Shown here piece by piece: positions 8,355 through 16,934 of a DNA stretch of 64,000 nt (position 1 is the first letter of the stretch; each line of letters opens with the position of its first letter). Position numbers and translations under genes: made by a program. The notes beneath the pieces are model-generated. The model saw only the letters and a list, made by a program, of their open reading frames with translations. It made no database searches and had not been told where the DNA came from. This DNA is from Xylophilus ampelinus (lineage in GTDB: Bacteria; Pseudomonadota; Gammaproteobacteria; Burkholderiales; Burkholderiaceae_C), in the NCBI RefSeq assembly GCF_901875635.1, contig NZ_CABFMN010000106.1, positions 89,933 through 153,932 on the forward strand, written 5' to 3'.

Positions 8355-9563
8355 TTGAAAACAGCCAAGTCCTTGCTCGTGGCCGCCGTGGCCGCGCTGT
8401 CCACCCTCGCCGCGCACGCGCAGAGCGATCCCGGCCTGACCGACAAGACCATCAGGATCGGCATGTTCGGCCCGCTGTCGGGCAACTCGATGGCCTATGG
8501 CTTCGACGTGATGAACGCGGCCAAGATGTACTACGACAAGGTCAACAAGGAAGGCGGCGTCAACGGCCGCAAGATCGAACTCGTGGTCGAGGACGACCGC
8601 TGCAACGCCAACGACCTGCTGGCCGCCGTGAAGAAGCTGACGGAGCAGGACAAGGTCTTCGCGCTCAACGGAGGCTCCTGCTCCGCCGCGGTGGTGGGTG
8701 CGCGTGAATACGTCGAGCGCTCGCAGATCCCGCTGGTCATGCTCAACGCCTCGGGCGACGGCGCGCTGTATCCGCCGTCGAAGTACATCTACGGCGCCTT
8801 CTCCATCTCGCAGCGCGCGGTCGGCGGCTCGATGGTTCAGTTCGCGGCCGAACACCTCAAGGCCAAGAAGATCGGCTACATCAACCACGACGACGCCTAC
8901 GGCGGCTGGAATCTGGAGGCCGCCGAGTTCCAGGCCAAGAAGCTGGGCGTGGATCTCCAGGTGCAGTCGGTGGCCCCCAACCTCACGGACGTGACGGCGC
9001 CGATGCTCAAGATTCGCGCCTCGAACCCCGACGTGCTGCTCATCACCACCTACGCCCGCCCCGTGAGCCTGCTGGTCAAGAAGGCGCAGGAACTGGGCTG
9101 GACCAAGCCGATCGTGATCGCCGTGAACGGCACGGCCGACCTGAAGCAGCTGGTCGAAAACGTGGGCAACAAGGATGCGTTCAAGAACGTCTACCTGCAG
9201 GAAGTGATGGCCGACGTGGCCGGCGGCCCCAAGCTCAAGTGGGTGTACGACATGTACAAGGCCTACTACCCCGAGCTGGCCGCCAAGCCCGGCTACCCGC
9301 AGACCTACATGCCGTACGGCATCCCGTCGGCGATGACGGTGGTCAATGCGCTGAAGGCTGCCGGCCCGCAGCTCACGCGCGAGAAGTTCCTCACGGCCCT
9401 GTCGCAGACCAAGTTCGAGTCGAACGTCATGGCCGGCCCGATCGAGCTCACGCCCACCGACCACGCCGGCCAGAAGTCGGCCATCTACCTGAAATTCGAC
9501 GGCGAGAAGATGGCGGTGGTGCCCGGCGCCTACCGCAGCCTCTGGACCTACCAGCCCAAGTAA
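8355..9563 (+). CDS. ABC transporter substrate-binding protein, branched-chain amino acid (Leu/Ile/Val) type
   Basis: This is a 402-residue periplasmic receptor of the peripla_BP_6 family. The start is a TTG at 8355, preceded by AAAGGAG at 8342-8348 at good spacing. No ATG gives a full leader. The leader KTAKSLLVAAVAALSTLAAHAQ has a clear AHA-Q cleavage site. The mature start TIRIGMFGPLSGNSMAYG and the block NGRKIELVVEDDRC are typical. Many relatives in betaproteobacteria bind aromatic or alicyclic acids instead of amino acids. The flanking dehydrogenases suggest such a substrate here. The permease and ATPase genes follow in the same direction. Confidence 0.9.
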   Translation: MKTAKSLLVAAVAALSTLAAHAQSDPGLTDKTIRIGMFGPLSGNSMAYGFDVMNAAKMYYDKVNKEGGVNGRKIELVVEDDRCNANDLLAAVKKLTEQDKVFALNGGSCSAAVVGAREYVERSQIPLVMLNASGDGALYPPSKYIYGAFSISQRAVGGSMVQFAAEHLKAKKIGYINHDDAYGGWNLEAAEFQAKKLGVDLQVQSVAPNLTDVTAPMLKIRASNPDVLLITTYARPVSLLVKKAQELGWTKPIVIAVNGTADLKQLVENVGNKDAFKNVYLQEVMADVAGGPKLKWVYDMYKAYYPELAAKPGYPQTYMPYGIPSAMTVVNALKAAGPQLTREKFLTALSQTKFESNVMAGPIELTPTDHAGQKSAIYLKFDGEKMAVVPGAYRSLWTYQPK

Positions 9564-9618
9564 CCCAACCGGAGGGACGGGGCCGGACCGCCGACGCGCG
9601 GCCGGCCCCCGCAACGCT

Positions 9619-10521
9619 ATGAGTTTGAGTGAGATCTGGCTGTTCCTGCAGCAGGGCCTGCTGTCCGGGCTGGTGACTGGCAGCGTCTATGCGCTGCTGG
9701 CCATCGCCATCGTCGCCATCTTCAAGACCACCGACGTGCCGAACTTCGCCCAGGGCGAGATTTTCATGATCGCGGGCTATGTGGCGCTGTCGCTGCTGCT
9801 GATTGCCGGCTGGTCGTACGCCGTGGTCATCCCCGTCACCGTGGTCGCCGTGGCGGTGGGCGCCGCGCTGTTCCAGCGCGTGGTGATGGAACGCGTGACG
9901 CATTCCAAGGGCGTGGGCCCTCAGCTGGTCATCGCCACGCTGGGCCTGGCCTACGCCCTCAAGGGCCTGGTGCGCCAGACCGGCCTGGGCGACACGCCGC
10001 GCTCGCTGCCTTCGCTGGTGTCGAACGACCCGGTGATCATCGGCGACGCCTTCCTCACGCGGCTGGACGTGGCTATTTTCCTCACGTCGATCGCCGCCAT
10101 GGTCCTCATCTACCTGATGTTCAGCCACACGCGCATCGGCAAGGCCATGCGCGCCGTGGGCATGAACCCGCGCGCCGCGCAGATCGTGGGCGTCCGCCTG
10201 TCGCGCATCCGCATGCTGGTGTGGGCCATGGCGGGCCTGATCTCCGCGCTCGCCGCGCTGCTCATCACGCCCAAGATCCTGATCACGCCGGACATCGCGC
10301 ACATCGCGATCCTGGCCTACGCGGCGGCCATCGTGGGTGGCTTCACCAGCCTGCCCGGCGCCGTGCTGGGCGGACTGATCATCGGCATCGTCGAGAACCT
10401 GGTGGGCCTGTTCATCTCGACCAACGCCATCGTCGTCGCGCCTTTCCTGGCCATCCTCGTCACGCTGATCGTGCGGCCGCAAGGCATCCTGGGCGGCAAG
10501 CCGCAGGTGAAGAAAGTATGA
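9619..10521 (+). CDS. livH: branched-chain-type ABC transporter permease LivH
   Basis: This 300-residue permease has about eight membrane segments and the LivH family opening (QQGLLSGLVTGSVYALLAIAI). The conserved cytoplasmic loop MRAVGMNPRAAQIVGV, which touches the ATPases, lies near residue 175. The gene begins 55 bases after the receptor gene and overlaps livM by ATGA (10518-10521). This fixes translational coupling of the two membrane subunits. Confidence 0.92.
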   Translation: MSLSEIWLFLQQGLLSGLVTGSVYALLAIAIVAIFKTTDVPNFAQGEIFMIAGYVALSLLLIAGWSYAVVIPVTVVAVAVGAALFQRVVMERVTHSKGVGPQLVIATLGLAYALKGLVRQTGLGDTPRSLPSLVSNDPVIIGDAFLTRLDVAIFLTSIAAMVLIYLMFSHTRIGKAMRAVGMNPRAAQIVGVRLSRIRMLVWAMAGLISALAALLITPKILITPDIAHIAILAYAAAIVGGFTSLPGAVLGGLIIGIVENLVGLFISTNAIVVAPFLAILVTLIVRPQGILGGKPQVKKV

Positions 10522-11474
10522 GAACCATGACCCTCGACCGCTGGGCCCTGCTGGCCGCCGCGCTGGTGCTGATCGCCCTGCCCTTCACCGTGTCCGGCTA
10601 CGTGCTGTACGTGGTCAACCTCCTGATGGTCTTCGTCGTGCTGGCCCTGGGCATGCACGTGGTGATCGGCGAGTCGGGCCAGTTCGCGCTCGCGCATGCC
10701 GCCTTCTTCGGCATCGGCATCTACACCGCCGGCATCATCAACACCGCCTGGCACCCGCCCTTCGTGCTGTCGATCCTCGCCGGCGGCCTGCTGTCGGCCG
10801 TGCTGGGCTACCTCATCGGCTACCTGGCGCTGCGCATGCGCGACATCTACCTGGCGCTGGCCACCTTCGCCTTCGGCGAAGCGATGCAATGGGTGTTCCT
10901 GAGCTGGGAGAAGGTCACCGGCGGCTCCAACGGCATGAAGATGGACCCGGCCGAGCTGTTCGGCCTGCGGCTGACCAACGACCTGCAGGCCTATCCCTTC
11001 GTGATCGTGCTGGCCGCGCTGATGCTGTGGCTCACGGTGGCGCTGGCGCGCTCGCAGTACGGCTCGGCGCTGCGGGCCGTGCGCGAGAGCGACGTCGCCG
11101 CCATGGCCATGGGCATCAACGTCAGGGCCATGAAGCAGAGCGCCTTCGCGATCTCGGCGGCCTTCGCCGGCATCGCGGGCGGCATGTACACGCTGTTCAC
11201 CTCCTTCATCCACCCCGAGAGCCTGGGCTTCCAGACCACCATCCTGGTGCTGACCATGGTCGTGGTGGGCGGCATGGGCTCGGTGCGCGGCGCCGTGGCC
11301 GGCGCCATCGCCTTCGGACTCATCTCCGAACTGCTGCGCCAGCTCATGTCGGTGCAGGAAATCATCTACGGCCTCATCCTCATGGGCTTCATGATGTTCA
11401 AGCCCAAGGGCCTGTTCGCGGACCGCAACCGCCGCGCCGCCCGCCCGGCCGCGCCGCGGGAGGTGCAGGCATGA
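10518..11474 (+). CDS. livM: branched-chain-type ABC transporter permease LivM
   Basis: This 318-residue permease starts at the ATG overlapping the livH stop. It has the LivM hallmarks: GMHVVIGESGQFALAHAAFFGIG near residue 45 (the G-SGQ-ALAHA pattern), and the coupling-loop block ALRAVRESDVAAMAMGIN near 195. It ends in a basic cytoplasmic tail (RNRRAARPAAPREVQA). The stop overlaps the livG start (ATGA at 11471-11474), which continues the tightly coupled operon. Confidence 0.92.
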   Translation: MRTMTLDRWALLAAALVLIALPFTVSGYVLYVVNLLMVFVVLALGMHVVIGESGQFALAHAAFFGIGIYTAGIINTAWHPPFVLSILAGGLLSAVLGYLIGYLALRMRDIYLALATFAFGEAMQWVFLSWEKVTGGSNGMKMDPAELFGLRLTNDLQAYPFVIVLAALMLWLTVALARSQYGSALRAVRESDVAAMAMGINVRAMKQSAFAISAAFAGIAGGMYTLFTSFIHPESLGFQTTILVLTMVVVGGMGSVRGAVAGAIAFGLISELLRQLMSVQEIIYGLILMGFMMFKPKGLFADRNRRAARPAAPREVQA

Positions 11475-12230
11475 GCGGGGAACGCCCCTTCCTGGAGGTG
11501 TCGGGCATCACGGTGCGCTTCGGCGGCCTGGTGGCGGTCAGCGACCTGTCCTTCGAGGTGGCGCGCGGCTCGATCCACGCGCTCATCGGCCCCAACGGCG
11601 CCGGCAAGTCGACCACCTTCAACTGCATCTCGCGCTACTACCAGCCGAGCGCGGGCCGCATCGTGGTCGACGGCGAGGACGTGACGCGCCATGCACCCAC
11701 GCGCATGGCCGGCATGGGCATCGCGCGTACCTTCCAGAACCTCGAACTCTTCGGCGACCTGAGCGTGGCCGAGAACGTGCTGCTGGGCTGCCACTCGCAC
11801 AGTGCCAACACCCTGGGCCGCCTGCTGCGACGCCCGAGCGGCGAGGTCCGCGACCTGGTCGACAGCCTGATCGAGCGCGTCGGCCTGACGCACGACCGCG
11901 ACACCCGCGCCAAGGAACTCGACTTCGGCCACCAGAAGCTCCTGGAGATCGCCCGCGCGCTGGCGCTCAAGCCGCGCCTGCTGCTGCTCGACGAGCCGGC
12001 CGCGGGCCTGCGCAACCGCGACATCGAGCACCTGGACCACCTGCTCACCGGGCTGGCCGAGAAGGACGGCATCACCGTGCTGCTGGTCGAGCACGTGATG
12101 CAGCTCGTCATGTCCATCTCGGACCGCATCACGGTGATGTCCTTCGGCCAGAAGATCGCCGAAGGCACGCCCGCCGAGATCAGCGAGAACCCCACCGTGA
12201 TCGAAGCCTACCTCGGCAAGGGAGCCGCGC

Positions 12231-12238
<8 letters not shown>
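11471..12238 (+). CDS. livG: branched-chain-type ABC transporter ATP-binding protein LivG
   Basis: This 255-residue ATPase has Walker A GPNGAGKST near residue 39 and Walker B LLLLDEPAAGL near 175. The signature region is the degenerate LDFGHQKLLEIARAL usual for LivG proteins. A block naming inserted helices (GIARTFQNLELF) is typical of the family. The 3' end overlaps livF by 8 bases. It pairs with LivF to drive import through LivHM. Confidence 0.92.
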
Positions 12239-12962
<724 letters not shown>

Positions 12963-12993
12963 GCACGCCCTCATCCCGTCAGGAGCATTTCGG

Positions 12994-13746
12994 ATGGATC
13001 TGTTGAAGGACAAGCTCGCGCTGGTGACCGGCGCGGGCGGCGGGCTGGGGTCGGCCATCTCGCTGGGCTTTGCGGGCGAAGGCGCCCGCGTGATCGTGGC
13101 CGACGTCGACGCGGCGCGAGCCGAAGCCACCGCCGCCCGCATCACCGCTGCGGGCGGCCAGGCCTGGAGCGTGGCGATCGACGTGCGCGACCGCGCCGCC
13201 GTGCAGGCCTGCGCGGCCGACCTGGAGGCCCGGCTGGGCCCGATCGACCTGCTGGTCAACAACGCCGGCATCTCGGGCCGGGCGCGCATCGACGACCCGA
13301 ACGCCACCGAGGTGTGGGACCGCCTCATCGAGGTCAACCTGCAGGGCCTGTTCAACGTCACGCACGCCTTCGTGCCGGCCCTCAAGAAGACGCGCGGCTG
13401 CATCGTCAACCTCTCGTCCATCGTCGCCTTCGTCAGCGGCATCTCGTCGGCGGGCTACATCGCGTCCAAGGGCGCGGTGCGCTCGCTGACACAGGCGCTG
13501 GCGCGCGACCTGGCGCCCTTCGGCGTGCGCACCAATGCCGTCGCTCCGGGTTTGATGCTGACCGAGATGGTCGCCCCCCAGCTGGCCGTGCCCGGCGGCA
13601 CCGACTGGTACATGAAGCGCGTGCCGATGGCACGCGGCGGCGAGGTCGACGAGATCGTCGGCCCCGTGGTCTTCCTCTGCTCGCCCATGGCCAGCTATGT
13701 CAACGGGGTGGTGCTGCCGGTGGACGGCGGCTTCCTCTCGGCCTGA
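12994..13746 (+). CDS. SDR family oxidoreductase (FabG-like)
   Basis: This 250-residue enzyme has cofactor motif TGAGGGLG, structural NNAGIS, catalytic serine in NLSSIV and YIASK as the Tyr-Lys pair, and ends VLPVDGGFLSA. Acidic VADVDA after the second strand suggests NAD. AGGAGC lies about 10 bases before the ATG. In this operon it probably oxidises or reduces a ring or beta-hydroxyacyl intermediate instead of serving fatty-acid synthesis. No ACP gene is nearby. Confidence 0.87.
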   Translation: MDLLKDKLALVTGAGGGLGSAISLGFAGEGARVIVADVDAARAEATAARITAAGGQAWSVAIDVRDRAAVQACAADLEARLGPIDLLVNNAGISGRARIDDPNATEVWDRLIEVNLQGLFNVTHAFVPALKKTRGCIVNLSSIVAFVSGISSAGYIASKGAVRSLTQALARDLAPFGVRTNAVAPGLMLTEMVAPQLAVPGGTDWYMKRVPMARGGEVDEIVGPVVFLCSPMASYVNGVVLPVDGGFLSA

Positions 13747-13765
13747 AAACGGAATCATCGGACAC

Positions 13766-14515
13766 ATGGACAACAACACCAACAGCAACAGCCGACCGAT
13801 CGCCCTCGTCACCGGCGGCGCCGGCGGCATGGGCCTGGCCACCGTCGAGCGCCTGGCGCGCGACGGCTACACCGTGGTCATGGTCGACCGCGATGGAGCC
13901 CTGGCCACGCGCGAAACCGCACGCCTGCAGACGCAGGGCCTGGACGTGCAGTGCCGCGTGCTCGACCTCACCGACGAGGCCGCCGTGCGCGCGCTGGTGC
14001 AGTCGCTGCCGCCCGTGTGCGCGCTGGTCAACAACGCCGGCATCTTCGACGAACGCAAGTTCATGGAGGTGAGCAACGCCGACTTCCGCCGCGCCTACGA
14101 GGTCAACCTCATTGCCGTCGCGACGCTGACGCAGGAGGTGGCGAAGACCATGCCCGAGGGCGGGCGCATCGTGAACATCGCCTCGCGCGCCTACCTGGGT
14201 GCGAAGAACCATCCGCACTACGTCGCGTCGAAGGCGGCGGTGGTCGGCTACACGCGTGCGAGCGCGATGGAGCTGGCCCCCCGCGGCATCCTCGTGAACG
14301 CCATCGCACCCGGGCTGATCGACACGCCGATCCTGCGCGCGCTCACGCCCGAGCGGCTGGCCGCGCAGCTCGCGCTGCAGCCCACGGGGCAGGCCGGCCG
14401 GCCCGAAGACATCGCGCAGGCCGTCGCCTTCCTGGTGTCGCCGCAAACCGGCTTCATCACCGGCCAGGTGCTGTTCGTCGACGGCGGCAAATCGCTGGGC
14501 GGGTCCGGCGCATGA
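13766..14515 (+). CDS. SDR family oxidoreductase
   Basis: This 249-residue enzyme has cofactor motif TGGAGGMG, NNAGIF, and HYVASKAAVVG containing the Tyr-Lys pair, and ends LFVDGGKS. It starts at the ATG in GGACACATGGAC. The N-terminal stretch MDNNTNSNSR is low complexity, and no closer ATG exists. It is the third SDR of the operon, 19 bases after the previous gene. Its stop overlaps the flavoprotein start (ATGA at 14512-14515). Three SDRs with low mutual similarity suggest successive steps on one substrate or on related stereoisomers. Confidence 0.86.
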   Translation: MDNNTNSNSRPIALVTGGAGGMGLATVERLARDGYTVVMVDRDGALATRETARLQTQGLDVQCRVLDLTDEAAVRALVQSLPPVCALVNNAGIFDERKFMEVSNADFRRAYEVNLIAVATLTQEVAKTMPEGGRIVNIASRAYLGAKNHPHYVASKAAVVGYTRASAMELAPRGILVNAIAPGLIDTPILRALTPERLAAQLALQPTGQAGRPEDIAQAVAFLVSPQTGFITGQVLFVDGGKSLGGSGA

Positions 14516-16218
14516 AGGCCGGCACCTGGGACGCCGAGTACGACGTCGTCGTGGTCGGCGCGGGCGCGGGCGGCATGGCCGCGGCGCTCACCGCGAAGAT
14601 CGAGGGCTGCAGCGTGCTGCTGGTGGAGAAGACCGATCGCGTGGGCGGCTCCACCGCCGTGTCGGGCGGCGCGGTGTGGGCACCGCTCAACGCGCAGTCC
14701 GCGAAGGTCGGCCACCCGGACAGCTTCGAGAAGGCATGGACGTACATGCGCAACACCGTGGGCGATGCCGCCCCGGCCGCGCTGCAGGAGGCCTTCCTGC
14801 GCGAGGGCGCGGGCATGGTCGACTACTTCGAGAAGCACACCGCCGTGCGCCTCGTGGCGCGCAGCTTCTCGCCCGACTACCACCCCGACCGGCAGGGCGC
14901 CGCGATGGGCGGCCGCTCGCTCGACCCGGCCATGTTCGACGGCCGCGAACTCGGCCCGAAGTTCAAGGAACTGCGCGACCCGCTGCCCGAGTTCATGGTG
15001 CTCGGCGGCATGATGATCACGATGACCGACGCCAAGCACCTGCTGGCCGTCACGAAGTCGTTCAAGTCCTGGCGCGAAGGCATGAAGCTGGTGCTGCGCT
15101 ACTTCGCCGACCGGCTGCGCGGCTACCACCGCGGCACCCGCGTCGTGCTGGGCAACGCGCTGGCGGCACGCCTCTTCAAAAGCGTGCTCGACCACAAGAT
15201 CGACTACTGGCTGGGCACGCCGCTGCAACAGCTCGAACGCGAGGACGGCGCCGTGACCGGCGTCGCCGTGGTGCGTCAGGGCCGGCCCACGCGCGTGCGG
15301 GCGCGCCGTGGCGTGGTCGTGGCCACAGGCGGTTTTCCCTGGAACGAGGCACTGCGCGGCGAACAGTACCCGCAGCCCACCGGCGCCTGGTCGATGTCGC
15401 CCGAGGGCAACCGCGGCGAGGGCATCGCGCTGGCCCGCGACGCCGGCGCCGTGCTGGGCCGGGGCCACACCAACCCGGCCTTCTGGGCGCCGGTGTCGGT
15501 GCTGCAGCGCCCCGACGGCAGCGTGACGCGCTACCCGCACCTCGTGTGGGACCGTGCCAAGCCGGGCCTGATGGCCGTCAACGGTGCGGCGCAGCGCTTC
15601 GTCAACGAGTCGACCTCGTACCACGAGTTCGTGCGCGCCATGTACCGCTCGCACGAGACCGTGCCCACGATGCCGGCCTACCTGGTGTGCGACCACGACT
15701 TCATGGAGAAGTGGGGCATGGGCCTGGCGCTGCCCGGTGGCCGGGCGCGGGAGCACCTGGTGAAGGCCGGCTACCTGCACAAGGCGCCCACGCTGCGTGC
15801 GCTGGGCGAGGCGCTGGGCCTGGACGGCATGGCCCTCGAAGCCACCGCGGCACGCTTCAACGCACTCGCCGAGCAGGGCCGCGACGACGATTTCGGCAAA
15901 GGCGGCACCGAATACAACCGCTACCTCGGCGACGCCGATCACCGGCCCAACCCCTGCCTCGGGCCGCTGCGGCGCGGGCCGTTCTACGCCGTCGAGGTCT
16001 ATGCGGGCGACATCGGCACCGCCGTGGGCATCGCCTGCAACGAGAACGCCCAGGCACTCGACGCGGCCGGCCGGCCGATCCCCGGCCTGTACGCCGCCGG
16101 CAACGACATGCACTCGGTGATGGGCGGCGAGTATCCCGCGCCGGGCATCACCCTCGGCCCGGCGTTGACCTTCGGCTGGATCGCCGGCCGCCACCTCGCG
16201 CAAGCGCACGACCGATGA
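14512..16218 (+). CDS. FAD-binding dehydrogenase, 3-ketosteroid-delta1-dehydrogenase / fumarate reductase flavoprotein type
   Basis: This 568-residue flavoprotein has the N-terminal FAD motif VVGAGAGGMAAALTAK, then EKTDRVGGSTAVSGGAVW, the classic block of the KstD/FrdA family. The C-terminal part has GLYAAGNDMHSVMGGEYPAPG and GPALTFGWIAGRHLA. The gene is translationally coupled to the preceding SDR. Such enzymes introduce a double bond next to a ring ketone, or reduce an enoate. The context of alcohol-oxidising SDRs suggests alicyclic ring desaturation. The actual ring substrate is not identifiable. Confidence 0.85.
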   Translation: MKAGTWDAEYDVVVVGAGAGGMAAALTAKIEGCSVLLVEKTDRVGGSTAVSGGAVWAPLNAQSAKVGHPDSFEKAWTYMRNTVGDAAPAALQEAFLREGAGMVDYFEKHTAVRLVARSFSPDYHPDRQGAAMGGRSLDPAMFDGRELGPKFKELRDPLPEFMVLGGMMITMTDAKHLLAVTKSFKSWREGMKLVLRYFADRLRGYHRGTRVVLGNALAARLFKSVLDHKIDYWLGTPLQQLEREDGAVTGVAVVRQGRPTRVRARRGVVVATGGFPWNEALRGEQYPQPTGAWSMSPEGNRGEGIALARDAGAVLGRGHTNPAFWAPVSVLQRPDGSVTRYPHLVWDRAKPGLMAVNGAAQRFVNESTSYHEFVRAMYRSHETVPTMPAYLVCDHDFMEKWGMGLALPGGRAREHLVKAGYLHKAPTLRALGEALGLDGMALEATAARFNALAEQGRDDDFGKGGTEYNRYLGDADHRPNPCLGPLRRGPFYAVEVYAGDIGTAVGIACNENAQALDAAGRPIPGLYAAGNDMHSVMGGEYPAPGITLGPALTFGWIAGRHLAQAHDR

Positions 16219-16240
16219 ACCGCTGACCCGCCGAAACACC

Positions 16241-16849
16241 ATGCAGATGTACTTCTCCCCCTTCTCGCCCTACGTCCGCAAATGCCTCGTCACGGCCCAC
16301 GAACTGGGCCTGAACGACCGCGTGCAATTGCTGCCATCGAACGCGAACCCGGTCACGCGCGACCGCGCAATCATCGAAAAGAACCCGCTGGGCAAGGTGC
16401 CCACCTTCGTCACTGACGAGGGCGCGGTGCTCTACGACAGCCGCGTGGTGTGCGAGTACCTCAACGACCTGGCGAAGGGCTCGCTCTTCCCGGCCGGTGG
16501 CGATGCGCGCTGGGCCACGCTGACCCTGCAGGCCCTGGGCGACGGCATCCTCGACGGCGCGCTGATCGCCCGCTACGAGGACGTGGCGCGCCCCGAGCCG
16601 CTGCGCTGGCCCGAATGGCGCACCGCGCAGCTCGACAAGGCAGAGACCTCGCTTGCACACCTGTCGGCCCACCCCGAGCTGATCGCGCCGGGGCGCGTGG
16701 ACATCGGCACCCTCACCGTCGCGTGCGCGCTCTGGTACCTGGACCTGCGCTTCGCGGATTTCGGCTGGCGGGACCGGCACCCTGCCGTCGCGGCCTGGTA
16801 CGCCGGGTTCTCGGCGCGGCCCTCGCTGTCGGCGACCTGGTCGCTCTGA
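16241..16849 (+). CDS. glutathione S-transferase family protein
   Basis: This 202-residue GST has a thioredoxin-fold N-domain with SPFSPYVRKC as the active-site region (Ser/Cys type, like YibF) and NPLGKVPTFVTDEG plus YDSRVVCEYL for glutathione binding. An all-helical C-domain follows. It starts 22 bases after the flavoprotein and is probably the last operon gene. A role in glutathione-dependent detoxification or cleavage of the same substrate is inference. It is shorter than lignin beta-etherases of the LigE/LigF type. Confidence 0.86.
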   Translation: MQMYFSPFSPYVRKCLVTAHELGLNDRVQLLPSNANPVTRDRAIIEKNPLGKVPTFVTDEGAVLYDSRVVCEYLNDLAKGSLFPAGGDARWATLTLQALGDGILDGALIARYEDVARPEPLRWPEWRTAQLDKAETSLAHLSAHPELIAPGRVDIGTLTVACALWYLDLRFADFGWRDRHPAVAAWYAGFSARPSLSATWSL

Positions 16850-16857
16850 TCGCGAAA

Positions 16858-16928
16858 GATCGTAACGAACGTGACGAATTCGGTCGCAGCGCCCGGCTGA
16901 CGGGCGCTGGCGGCCGATTGCACTTTGC
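16858..16928 (+). repeat. double-hairpin 3' element, copy 2
   Basis: This copy has the same two stems as copy 1: TCGTAACG-AA-CGTGACGA (one mismatch) and GCGCCCG-GCTGA-CGGGCGC, then GGCCGATTGCACTTTG. It begins 8 bases after the GST stop and fills most of the 85-base gap to the convergent cox gene end at 16935. Confidence 0.85.
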
Positions 16929-16934
16929 CGTTCT

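Noticed and set aside
16241..16849. GST as a lignin beta-etherase (LigE/LigF)
   Set aside because: It is about 80 residues too short and its active-site region SPFSPYVRKC is YibF-like. The SDR neighbours alone are not enough for that claim.
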